A stretch of DNA of 64,000 nt from Pyxicephalus adspersus (lineage: Eukaryota > Chordata > Amphibia > Anura > Pyxicephalidae), in assembly GCF_032062135.1 (NCBI RefSeq), contig NC_092859.1:153456228-153520227 (forward strand). The letters are read 5' to 3'. Under the pieces are notes generated by a model. It was not told the origin of the DNA. It ran no database searches and saw only the letters and a list, made by a program, of their open reading frames with translations. This document shows positions 46,440 through 57,740 of the stretch, in pieces. Every line of letters starts with the position of its first letter. The stretch's first letter is position 1. Position numbers and translations under genes: made by a program.

Positions 46440-48770
46440 AGATTATTTGGATGGATAGATATGGGATATATATTTTCTATGCCATATTTGCCGTATCAGG
46501 ACATCATCTTTCTTTTTTTTACTGTGCTCATAAGTTTGAGTCATGAGCTCCCTGCATGTGACAGAGAATTGTGTAAGTAGGATGCACAGAGTTTATAAGG
46601 AGAGGTCTGCTTGTATAGAAGATCTGAGTTTCCCATACTGAGTAATGATTTCCTCCCAATTTTCTCAGTATTCTGCATGTTTCACATCAGTTCATACTCC
46701 AAACAATTCTGCAGCAAGGAAGGACCCTCCCTTCCTGAGCCAAATAAATCTCGCCCTCCGCTCTTCATGTTTACCTTCCATTTTACAGTCTTTCATTTGC
46801 CATTTCCATGATCTGAACATTTTAGATTAAATTCGTTTTTTTCACTGTGCATCTGTTTGTATAAGAAATGTCAGGTCGAGTCTCCAACTTTTCACATATG
46901 CCACTTGATCAATATTTGATAAACTTTCCCTATTTTAGTATCCCCATACCGGAGATTTTAAACAATCCTAATCTTCAAGGTATCATTCATTTATAAATGA
47001 GCTCAGTGCTGGCAGGACATTCATACCGATGAGTTCTCATTGCAGAAAAATGCACCCAATTCATTTCTCATACCTATAATTCTGACAGGGTGCCAAGAAT
47101 TGTTCATACCAAGCGTATTATTTATAGAAATGTATTGATATATCGCCAAGAAAAAGCCACAGATCTAACACTTCGGGGCTTGCCACACAAGTATGATAAA
47201 CAAATGACCAACTGTAGATTTAATAATTTCAAACAAACTTTTCCTTACAAATAATCTTTGTAGACATCAAAGGTGGTCAAATTTGTCTAGGAATTCTACC
47301 ACTACCATTATTTTTCAGATAACAATAACTGTCCATTAATATTAAAGTGAAAACTATAATATTGAAAGATCAAATTATTCTTCCAATGCAGAACAATGCA
47401 AGACATAGCACAAAAAATTTAGTGGTGAGCTGCATACAGATGTCAAAGTTCTTTAATTGAAACTTATATTTTCCAGCAATATCAGAACAAATAAGATTTG
47501 TACACTTAGTGCTCTTCAGAAAAACACAAACTATTGTCCACCTGCTGCATCCTCCCTTATGGTAGGAGAAATGACAGTAGTCATCCTGGTTGGTCCAATA
47601 ATGAACCACCATGACAGATCGGTAAGAAACGTGCAAACTAGTTCATAATATCACAATCATTGGTCCTGGGCAACAATTATCCAGTGTGTGTATGTGAAGC
47701 ATTGAACTCTTTTGGGGGTTGGATTATATTTTGGGACATCCAATCTAAGGTTAAAGTTACAAGTTCCTATGTAAGGTAAAGAAACTGGTTCACTTGAAAG
47801 AAACTCTGCTGCCTATTGTTTAACCATTGAGTGGTAAAGCATGAACAAATTACTCAACGTTCCTACCAACTGAACACAGCTCCAATAAAGAGGAATCTCT
47901 GGCTGTCATTTGCTCTGAAAACTTGGAGTAGTAATGTCCAACATCTCCTATTGTTTTCATTTATTTCTTTTTCTAACCCTATTATCAACAAAGTTGTGAC
48001 TTGGTTGGCAGAAGGAACCGGTAGGCACTATTGAGGACGCTAAAGTTTTCCAATGTTGGTTTCCCAGCAGTCTTTGGAGATGTTTCCTCTTTAGCAGTGG
48101 TGTGGACAGAAGAAGTAAAGTAAATCATTTTAATTAGAATATTAGCAACAGGGTCTCATTAAAGATGATCTTGCATGAAACAACAACCAGGGGCTATATA
48201 GTAAAACCCTATTCTGCAAGCTAAATCACTAGTCTAGTTAAATAAATGTATATATGTATAAATATTATTTGATGCAATCTTCTGCACTATAGCTGATCAT
48301 GTCCTCATGGGCTTGGATTTCTAAGCTCTCTTAGATGAAGTAGCTGACGGTATTTTTTGTTCCTTTGTCTTTTTGATGCAGGGTATATATGTTTTTTTTT
48401 TGTTTTTTGTTTTTTTAAGGATTTACGGGAAGGGAGTTTTCATATAACTATGGGTTGCTGAACTACAAAGCCTGCTTTAATTTTAATTGTAAGCCCAACT
48501 AAAACTGCTATTTTATGTTTTCAGTAGTTCAATCCACACAGTGGATAGTTTTGCTTTATGTCAGTGACATCAGTTATATGATCTCTCTGCTGAAGTTTCA
48601 AAGTTTGCACAATTGGGGCATTTGCTGAAAATATGACTTACCCAGACTCTGTTGTTTAGAAGATCGTCCATAGACTTGTGTCATGCATATGCATCCAACC
48701 CTACCCCCTGTGTGATATGTGGTGTTCTTCTATCCTTAGGCTTCTTTCAGACATTCTGTCAAAAACCACA
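46440..48770. other. Non-coding stretch
   Basis: No exon, transposon end or tandem array was recognised. A T-rich run lies at 48389-48417. Confidence 0.4.
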
Positions 48771-49410
48771 GGGTTAGCCTCCCTCGAATTAATATCTATG
48801 CTTTTTTTGTAGTGTCAGTGTTACCACTCCACCCCTAGATCATCAGTCCAGCAACTTGCATCATCATCCCTGATGTGTCTTCCTTAGAATCCACGGCACT
48901 TACTCTGAGGCTGTGCATAGCTGAAGAGGATTTCATTTTCATGTGTCTGTAACCAAAGTTAACTAGTTAGACTAGTTCTTGGTTCCAATGTTGTCCTGCT
49001 ATTGGCTGCTAGTCTTATTTATACCTTGATTGTTCCAGGTTCTGGTTGCTGGGTCCTCACCCTTGCCACCTGAAACTTGCTCAGCTATACTAATTGAGAT
49101 TTGTGGATGCCTGACCTCAACTACACTTACCTGCCACCTGTACTGACCTGTTCCTGGACATAGACTACACCTGCCTGCCATCTGCCGTGGTTTCAGCCTG
49201 TCCAGACCTTGGCTTTCACTAGCATCCTACCCATTACCTGATCTTAGCTGTCCCCTGGTGGGGAGAGCCTGCCTGGTGTTCTCCCAGCAGCAAAGTAGTC
49301 CAGTGGCCATCAGGGTCACAGGCCCATCACCCATTGCGATATGCTGTGGTCATGACTGGGGGACATTTAGACCCTACTTATTCACCTTCCAGGGGTGCGC
49401 AGCCCTAACA
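48771..49410 (+). mobile_element. Putative solo LTR, family 2
   Basis: It has TGCTATTGGCTGCTAGTCTT followed by ATTTATA, the same CCAAT-plus-TATA layout as family 1, and many CCTG/ACCTG repeats downstream. It ends CCCTAACA at 49410. The left edge (GGGTTAGCC) is uncertain. Confidence 0.5.
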
Positions 49411-49975
49411 GTCAACCTTTGCATTTGGCAACTGCTTTGTGGAGCTGCTGAGTGCTAAGTTAAGGTGTGGTTCCTCCTCCAAATAAAAAAAAAGCAAGTG
49501 TACCTCTAGAAGCAACTTGTCCCTTTCAGGCACAACAACACAATCCACCATGCAAATATACACAAAATCTTCCCCCGCCTCTCCTATTAAGTTAGAGGGC
49601 AATGGTTGGGGACGTGCTTGAGTATGTGATGGAGTGCTGGGGTCAACCACATATCTGAAATGGCCCTTAAAATTATACTGTTGGCCCTTGTGTTGTCCTC
49701 TTACTGGAGATAATAGAGGCCAACAACATTTTTTGTTGAGTTAAATCTTACACTTGTTGAGTTAGATCTTACACTTTGTTTTTTTGGGTTGTGAATCCAA
49801 AAATTACCCCAGTTTTTTGCTATCACATCCAGTTTTTACGATACAATAAAAAAAAAATGAAATAATAACTTAAATGTACTGTTTATTTAAATCTCTTTTG
49901 TTCATACAATGGATTTATTGTTACTGTATGACATTTTTTTACAGTAATTTATTTGAAAATTAATTGGGTAAGCAG

Positions 49976-51603
49976 TTAAGCTAAAAATTTACGCTTATAG
50001 CTTTTCCTGGAGTGTTCAGTGTTAGGACAATCCCGCCGGATGCTCCAACAATAGTCAGATATCATATGTACATCCCATCGACCCTGATATCATGCTTCCA
50101 TGACCTTCAAATCTTGGTGGAATCGTTCACCTTGCTCATCACTGACTGCACCAAGGTTTTCTGGGAGGATAGAAAGATGGCTATGCAAAAAATGCACCTT
50201 GATGCTCATATTGCAANNNNNNNNNNNNNNNNNNNNNNNNNNNNNNNNNNNNNNNNNNNNNNNNNNNNNNNNNNNNNNNNNNNNNNNNNNNNNNNNNNNN
50301 NNNNNNNNNNNNNNNNNNNNNNNNNNNNNNNNNNNNNNNNNNNNNNNNNNNNNNNNNNNNNNNNNNNNNNNNNNNNNNNNNNNNNNNNNNNNNNNNNNNN
50401 NNNNNNNNNNNNNNNNNNNNNNNNNNNNNNNNNNNNNNNNNNNNNNNNNNNNNNNNNNNNNNNNNNNNNNNNNNACAGGGTAGGAAATGCTAAAATGAGG
50501 TACTTGAATCAGTCTCCTTCAGTTAGCAAAGCTTTAACGACACTGACTTTCTATCAACAAGTGGCTCATGTAGAATGTTTGGATCGCCTGGTTTTAGGGC
50601 AGATCTTGGAGGCCAATTCCTTTCCACCCAATCCGTCTCACGAGCTCTGCTGTCCCACATGCACAGATAACAGAGATACTTTGTGTATACGGGTTGCTGA
50701 CCAAGAAGGAAGCATACTATTTTAAGGTCAACACAGATGACCCAATTATGTTGGTGATATAACAACTCTCTTCATGTCTGCATATTCTTCACAAAGAATA
50801 ACTGAATGGCCAAATATATTCCCATTGTGAAGGAGGACACACTTTAAGCTTCGCTTTGAACTATCGATGAATAGTCGCCATTCAGTTGAGGTAGAGATTG
50901 GAATTCCCAATTCCTCCATTAAACCAGGTATGTTATGGCAATACACAAAGCCACTGTCAGTTCTAAAGTATGATACTTTCGTTCCTTTTTCAAGTAAGTT
51001 TTTCTTACCGAGTCTTGATGCTAGGAGTTCTGAAGCCTTGTTGTAAAGTACAAAAACAGGTGCCAAATCACTTAACGCATGCTGATCAAATCCCTTACGA
51101 ACAGAGAACTCTTAAATTTCAAACTCTTCGTCATTGTTGTCACCTAGTTCATTACCATAATCATGTTCTTCAAGAGAGGGTAGTGTGACGAAAACCGGAA
51201 CTGGGATTTCATCTGAATGAGCCACTGGGCGTATAGCCGATGGTAGACTAGGATACTCTATGTTACATTTATTTTTCTTGTTATATCCTGAAGTTTTCAC
51301 TATACAAAAGTAACAGTCACTGAATCTCCTGGCTCTCGCGAAACCATAGGTATACCAAATGGCATCTTATCACGTGTTCCCTTTGTCCACATCCGTAAAC
51401 TCTCTACACACTGTTTGCACCTTATAAGGGGCCCAAGACTTATCTTGATCACCAAGTTTACCTGTGAAATATACCAAATAGGCTTGCTCTACAAATGTGC
51501 TGATGTTCCCCCTTTGGCTGGGAATGGTGAAACTGCCACAGATATAACAAAATGAATCAGGGTTGTTTAGGCACTTACAGAGAGAAACAGCAGAGCCAGA
51601 CAT
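49976..51603 (-). pseudogene. Decayed gene of an uncharacterised, repetitive (transposon-like) protein family
   Basis: On the minus strand, homologous blocks appear in order across changing frames. A start at 51603 is followed by a CYICGSFTIPSQRGNI block and GDQDKSWAP. A frameshifted segment holds MPFGIPMVSREP. Then come GYNKKN...YPSLPSAIRPVAHSDE, FVYCHNIPGLMEELG, EWRLFIDSSKRSLK with LLHNGN, YTKYLCYLC with WDSRARE, and after the N gap ENLGAVSDEQGERFHQDL and QGRWDVHMISDYCW. It ends with a stop at 49976-49978. I recall this block order from many unnamed multi-copy proteins in cnidarians, insects, fish and amphibians. Its biochemical role is unknown to me; the CxxC pairs suggest zinc binding. 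Damage includes frameshifts near 51400 and 51310, a stop near 51110, an apparent ~45-nt deletion and TGA near 50530, and a TGA (likely a CGA arginine codon) near 50100. The gap at 50217-50474 hides the centre. It is clearly dead; whether it was a transposon gene or a retrocopied host gene is open. Confidence 0.75.
50217..50474. other. Assembly gap (258 N)
   Basis: An unbroken run of N falls within the decayed gene. Open frames that cross it are artefacts. Confidence 1.
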
Positions 51604-51715
51604 GACCTGAAAAAAAAAGGAAATACGTGTGTAAGTAGAAAAATAAATTTTGCTTATTCACTACGTAGAGCAGCGCACAACCTCTGACTACACTCTCTTG
51701 CATGTAAATGAATAG

Positions 51716-51737
51716 CCTATACCCTATACCCTATACT
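51716..51737. repeat. Short (CCTATAC)n tandem repeat
   Basis: Three heptamer units just upstream of the start of the decayed gene. Confidence 0.7.
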
Positions 51738-52394
51738 GTGCTACAGTAACCGCAATAAAATAAGTGGTAGAAAAAAATCCTGACCTGATAGAAGAAAACT
51801 AATGGCACGTTCAGAATCAGCATACCTATCTTAGTGTAAATAAGCTTAAAAATGGAAGTCAACAAAAAAGGTGTTCAAAATTGTTCCCCAGTGTAATCCA
51901 TTGATATAGATTCTACTTTGAGTTTAAATTTCAAAACTGAAGGTTTTCTCTTATTATCATTGAGAAGTACCTAGTGCAGGGTACAGATAGTGGACTAATT
52001 CAAACTAATCTGGACATGCTGGTAGCCATAAATAGGACACATGATTAAAAATGCACCTTCCAAACAAAACTTCACCCTGAGATTCCATAATTACCCTGAA
52101 AATGACAAAACAAGAATCATGTTCCTTCTGGTAAAGTAAAAATCATTTGACAGAATCACTGGACATCCTGCTGGAGGGTAAGTGACCCTACGGGCACAGA
52201 TTTGTTAGGAGTAATGTTCATCTAGCCAAAAGCTTCAAGGGATCAAATAAGCTCATGGAATAAAATAAAAACTCATGGAACTCATTTTTTCTATTTTAAA
52301 AATGTATCTGAACCTGATTTGAAGGTTGAGTTAAAGATTTCAGGGTTCTAGTCAAAGAAATTTGTTTATGGAGAAGATTCAGTGTAGGATGTGG

Positions 52395-52595
52395 TTACTT
52401 TAGGGTTGATTTAGTAAAGGAGTGGAGCATGTTCACAATGCAAAAGGGAAATTGTGCTTTGCAAATAAATACCTTGCAAAGAATAATCAGTCATGTAAAA
52501 ATGTAAAAGAAAAAAAGAATTGTGCTTGCACATGATTGGATGATTAAAGTTCAGCTTCATTACTAAGTGAAAATTCAGTATGCAAATTGTGGCAA
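52395..52595. repeat. Dispersed repeat family ('GATTTAGTAAAGG')
   Basis: TTGATTTAGTAAAGGAGTGG, TGTTCACAATGCAAA, CTTTGCAAA, CATGATTGGATGATTAAAGT and AAGTGAAAATTCAGTATGCA recur at 57005-57240 and 57545-57740. Probably a MITE; ends are not defined. Confidence 0.6.
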
Positions 52596-53624
52596 CACTG
52601 CTTCTATATATGTGAGCAGGGACTGCGTTTAGCAGCAGAGATGAGCAAAATTGAGAAATTTGGGGCAGGTTCTCACCTAGATCAAGAGATCCTGCATGGA
52701 TCCTCAGGGCTGTCACCTTGCCAGCCACTCAGTTGTTTGTACCGTAGAGCTGGTTATAAGAACCAGCATTTTCAGATTTGAAAACCGGGAAGCGTTGAGT
52801 GGTACTCATACCACTCACTGCTGCACCTATTCATATGGAGCTGCCGCCGGTTGAAGCTACATGTAGAGCTTCTTGAGAACCGGCAGTCCCCTGGCATGAG
52901 GAAGCGGTTACTGCACCACAACCATGCCAGCATAGCCCTATTTTCCAAAAAATTGCCACAATTTTACAAACTTGCTGACAAGTTCACAAGTTATTTGCAA
53001 AGTCTCTGAACCTGCAATGTCACCACACAAAGCATACAATTTAAAAAAAGAATTGTTTTTCCATACATCACAGTTATATTATGGTTCTTCAACTGCTTTT
53101 TAAGCCACCTGACAACTTGTAATTGTAAAGTCACTAAACATAGTATTGGGACCACACTTTCTGGGAGGTGTCAAGGTGTGGTGTGGGAACATATGCCAAG
53201 TGAAAATGTTTTAGCAAGATCAGGAAAACACAATTTTAGGGAAAAACAACATGCATAGAAAGTTTTTCATTTGGGACATCTTTCCACATGTCCCAATGAT
53301 ACCTCCAAAATGTTTGGTATTAGTGCTGTGTGTAATGGTTTCATAAATAACTTGTAAAGTTAAATATGGCCAAAATAAGTCCTCATATTATGAAAATCTC
53401 TCCACTGGTAAAATAAGAAAAATCACTTGGACTTCTCTGTTTAGCAGAGGTCGAAGCAGACTCATGGTGGTGGAAATTGGCCAGGTGAAACCTAAAAATT
53501 ACCAGAATTCTAGAGCTGTCTTCCTCACTTTTATCACCAGCAGTCTTATTAGACTTGTATGTTACCCATCAACATTTCCTCCAGTGCCATGAAGATCAGA
53601 AGACCAAGAGATATTCTATAACCT

Positions 53625-53852
53625 TAAAACTCCAGAGGTTGCTAGGGATTCCTTGAGCTATGAGCAATTTGTACCTCTCAGGTCAGTTGACACCAATGAT
53701 TTTTGTGGCTATCTGTAAGGGTGACATTCAATGTAAGAGGAATTCTTCTCACTGACCACCACAGCTATGGATATAGTAATAAAGGAGGGGTTCCTGAAGA
53801 CCTGAATGTTATTCAAAGGGTTCGCCCATGTTAAAATGTTTGAGAAAGGCTG
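53625..53852 (+). mobile_element. hAT-type MITE lacking its left terminus
   Basis: It runs from CTCCAGAGGTTGCTAGGGAT to TTTGAGAAAGGCTG and contains GGGTGACATTC and GAGGGGTTCCTGAAGACCTG. Confidence 0.75.
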
Positions 53853-54716
53853 ATCTAGGGTGTCAAGACTGTTCCACTACCCTAAGGCATTGGCAGGATC
53901 ATCAAATTAAAATGGTAACTGCGCCCTCCTACATGCCCAAATGTATTACAGCACACTGGAAGCTATTATCAGCCAGTAACAGGAACTTTCACCTTTTAGG
54001 AATTTCACTTTGAATCTTCTTGTTGACCCAACAATGTCCTGCATAGCACAGCCAAGCCACAGAGATCCCATAGGGCAAATTCTCCAAATGCCGTATACGT
54101 TTGTTACTTTAAACTGCTGTCAATCCTTGGTTCTCCTTGCCCTCACCATGAACACATAAATATATTATATAGCGTATATTTGGAAGGTCGTCCTCCCTCT
54201 ACTGATGCATTTAAATAGGACATTAGACTCCTCGTTTAATGAGCCATTCTCAGTTACAACTGAGCCGACCGATCTTTTTATTATCTTCACTTTAGCAGAA
54301 TACATCTCTATATTTGCCGCAGCAGACGGATGGCCTTTGGAAGGCCAAAAATAGACCAAATAAAGGACAGGTGGCCATAGAGGAACAGCGAAGGGACAAG
54401 AATAGGCCCCAGCGTGCTGTCAGCTGTTAACCTTTATACTGCCAGGGACACATCCCATGTGTAGGCTGTTATATTGCAATGTTTCTTCAATCAAGGGAAT
54501 ATAAACACGGCTTTATTACAATTAAATGGTCTGCATGACAATGTTTTATATATGCTTTGCTTATTACTATTTTTTTTATGAAATATTTTATTTATGTGTT
54601 TGTTATGCTCAGGGTTAAATATAATGTTCCTATTTGGAGTCATGCAATAGTGAAATTTGGCATATGTACCACCCGGAAAGTAAATCTCAACAATCCTTTT
54701 CAGATTTTGATTTGTT

Positions 54717-54960
54717 TAGTGTTTCTGAAACTTAATAACATTGGGGGAACCTTTAAAAAAACTTTCAGGTCCTCAATGAACATTTGCTATAATTAATATA
54801 TCCACAGCTTACAGTACATTAGTGTGGTGGTCAGCCGTAGGATTGCCTTGTACATTTCTGGCCATTGGGAAGAATGTCACCCTGAACTGAGAGGCACACA
54901 CTAATCATTACCCAAGGAAGCCCCAGCAATCTCTGTAGGAACCCAGGGTGAGAAAGTCTG
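54717..54960 (-). mobile_element. hAT-type MITE, reverse orientation
   Basis: TAGTGTTTCTGAAACTT at the left and GGGTGAGAAAGTCTG at the right are degenerate inverted termini. The interior has AACTTTCAGGTCCTCAATGA and TTGGGAAGAATGTCACCCT. No convincing target duplication is left. Confidence 0.7.
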
Positions 54961-55310
54961 CATTGGACAAAAAGTTTGTTCCGTCCTGACAAAGCAAGTT
55001 GCTTCACAATTCAGGTTGAGTTGGCCCCAGTTTTCAATTGGGTGCTTGTAGAACTGATTAAACTATATGACGGGGGGAAACTAAAATTTAGGTATGTAAA
55101 TATGGAGCCCATTGGTAAGCTATACAGCAGGGAGTGCTCCTATTGCCTGGCAATTGTCAAGAATGGAACTGTGGAACTATTGCTGATAACCATCTATCAA
55201 TAGGAATGTTTCTCTATGTAAAGTATAACAACAGACCTAAAGATTACATTGCACATTGTGCAAAAAATACAGAATTGAGTGCTCATATCGATTGAACCCA
55301 AGAAATGGGT

Positions 55311-55343
55311 GTTCAATTTCTGGCCTATGGCCAGAAATTGAAC
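55311..55343. repeat. Perfect 15-bp hairpin with 3-nt loop
   Basis: GTTCAATTTCTGGCC (55311-55325) and GGCCAGAAATTGAAC (55329-55343) flank TAT. Confidence 0.85.
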
Positions 55344-55944
55344 ATGGTCTTGTTCACTGACCATCACTGGTTACGGAGCAGAATTACACAGGTAGCTGGA
55401 TGAGTTGAACGAGAACATAGTACCCAACTTCAAAAAAAGTTCGGAATGATAAACCTTAAAGAAAAAAATCACCTGTATGATATGTGCACTCTGTGTCAAA
55501 TATTTATTTATAAAATAGGTGTTTTAATTGAACAATAAAAAGAGATAAAACAGATATAATACAAACATTTGTATGGTTTTTTTGTAAATGAATACAATTT
55601 CAGTTAAAACAGAAAGTATTCAAATAACACATTTAGAATAAAGATTGCTAAAATAGTAAACCCTTCCAAGGAGGGTTGGACTGGCCCACTGGAATTATGA
55701 TATGATATGTCCCCAAAATTTGAATTTCTTGTACCATAACAGTGTCACAGGATATCTACCTGGCCTACTGTTGGTCCCCTGGTCCTTTCTGCTTTGATTT
55801 CTGCAAAAATTATGCAACAATGCCAGAAAAGCTGTGTTCAGAGCAGGCCAACCACCTGAACCTTTTCTTTTACAACATAACCAGGCCATACAACTTAGAA
55901 CTTCAGTGCCAAAGCATGGTTAGTGCTGCATACTATATAACTTG

Positions 55945-56235
55945 TAGTTATATAGTGCATATATAATTGCAGAGCTTTACAAAGTCCATATTATTATTAC
56001 TAACTTTTCCCCGGAGGAGCTCACATTCAAATGTCCCCACCATAGTCATATGTCATTCACACGGTCTAAGGCCAATTTTGGGTGAAACCACTTAGCCTAA
56101 CTGCATGATTTTGGTATGCTGGAGAAAACCCACACAAACCTAGGGGGAACATAGAAACTCCAAACCGATAGTGTTCTGGACAAAATTGAACAATCCCCAG
56201 TGCTGCTAGGGCAAGAGGGCTAAACCCTTAACATC
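55945..56235 (-). mobile_element. Degraded copy of the tRNA-derived SINE
   Basis: It shares the blocks TTACAAAGTCCATA, CCACCATAGTCATATGTC, AGGCCAATTTTGG and CCTAACTGCATG with the SINE at 20938-21280. The A and B boxes are mutated beyond recognition. Confidence 0.7.
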
Positions 56236-57004
56236 TAAATCCTGATCCCCTAGGCAGGCAAAAATTTGGCTTTGGGACACCAGTGCTGCAAAGGCAAGAT
56301 TACTATTCACTGGGCCTCTATCAGACATAATAATGTATACAATTTTAATAAAGCTATACTATAAAGAAGTCTTTGCAGTCAGCTGTTTGATGATGACCAG
56401 GCATGTAAGTACTTACAATCCTTTATCTATTACAAGAACAGAGCACTTTTTATCCATATGGGTAGAAAGCACTTCTTCTCCCTGAACTTCAAGGATTTAC
56501 ATGTGATCATAGCAAGAAATCAAGCTGCGACGCCAGGGTGACTGACAGCAGCTTGCAGTTTGAAGGAATCAAAGCGCTAAAATGTAAAAAAAAAAATCTG
56601 TGCATGTGGGCGAGGAGGGAATGTTCCTGCCAGCTCATCCAAGCCCTTGGGTGGTTGGGCAGGTGGTATTGTCAGAAATAGATAGCAGCGGACCCTGAAT
56701 AAACTATACATGATGTAACAGCTGAGATTATGACTGGCAAGAATAGAATAATCGAGAGCTCCTCACTCTGAACTACAGACCTACAGCCTTCTGTAAGATG
56801 TCTGTGAAGGTGCAGAAATTCAACACTTCGATTCTAATGTAACACTTTGATCCATTAATATTTATCAAACACAAGATTGTATGGAGAGTTTCAGTTTAAT
56901 AAAGTTGCCTGCAGCCATTTATTGTGTTTATGCCATGTTGTGCCTGAGGCCAAATACAGCTCGTAGGCACCTATATTGTGGGCTCCAAATGCACAGATGG
57001 CACA

Positions 57005-57240
57005 TTGGGGGTGATTTGCTAAATGACTACAGCAGATTCACTTTGCAAAGTGAACTTTCACTGCAGTGGACTAGCTAAACTTGTGTTCGCTTTGCAAATT
57101 TAACTTAGATTAGTGAATGAATACCTAGTCATGTGAAAAGAAAATGTAAACAAATAGGATTTGTTGCACTTGCATATGATTGGATGATTGAAGTCAGTTA
57201 GTAAGCTAAGAGAACATTCAGTTTTCAAAGTGTGATCCCA
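57005..57240. repeat. Dispersed repeat family ('GATTTAGTAAAGG'), copy 2
   Basis: GTGATTTGCTAAATGACT, CACTTTGCAAAGTGAACTTT, CATATGATTGGATGATTGAA and ACATTCAGTTTTCAAAGTG. Confidence 0.6.
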
Positions 57241-57544
57241 CCATTTAAGTGTGAGAAGAAGAATATAGTTGAGGACCCCTAATGTTTGGGGGGCATGGGG
57301 ATCTTCTTCAGTTTTACAATGGGTTGTCCAACCTTGATATATATATGGGGTGGGGGCACCTTTACCAGAGATCGAAGCAGTCAGGTGGTGAAGGAAAATA
57401 TGAGATAAAGCTGTGTTCATTTTATTAGCCATCTATAAGTACAGGACTTTTGCTTGCTCATGATTGAGTGATTAAAGTCGCTACAGTAATAATTCACAGG
57501 AGCTAATCAACTTTATTTATGTCTTCATTCTCTTCTGTCTAGCC

Positions 57545-57740
57545 AATGAGATTGATTTACTAAAGGGGTTTAGGCTGTTCACTCTGTAAGAGACCAGCCA
57601 TGTTACTTGTGAATGGTGAAGCTCTGCTAACATCCAATTGTTTGCATGCAAAATCATATTTATTTTTACTGTCTTTCTGATTGGGTATTCTTTGCAAAGT
57701 GAATTTTCACTGAGTTCACTAAGTGAATTATCTCTAGCAA
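57545..57740. repeat. Dispersed repeat family ('GATTTAGTAAAGG'), copy 3
   Basis: TTGATTTACTAAAGGGGTTT, GCTGTTCACTCTG and CTTTGCAAAGTGAATTTTCA. Confidence 0.55.

Noticed and set aside
50012..50725. Long plus-strand open frame of 237 codons
   Set aside because: It is held open only by the N gap, and the sequence on both sides is coding-derived on the minus strand.
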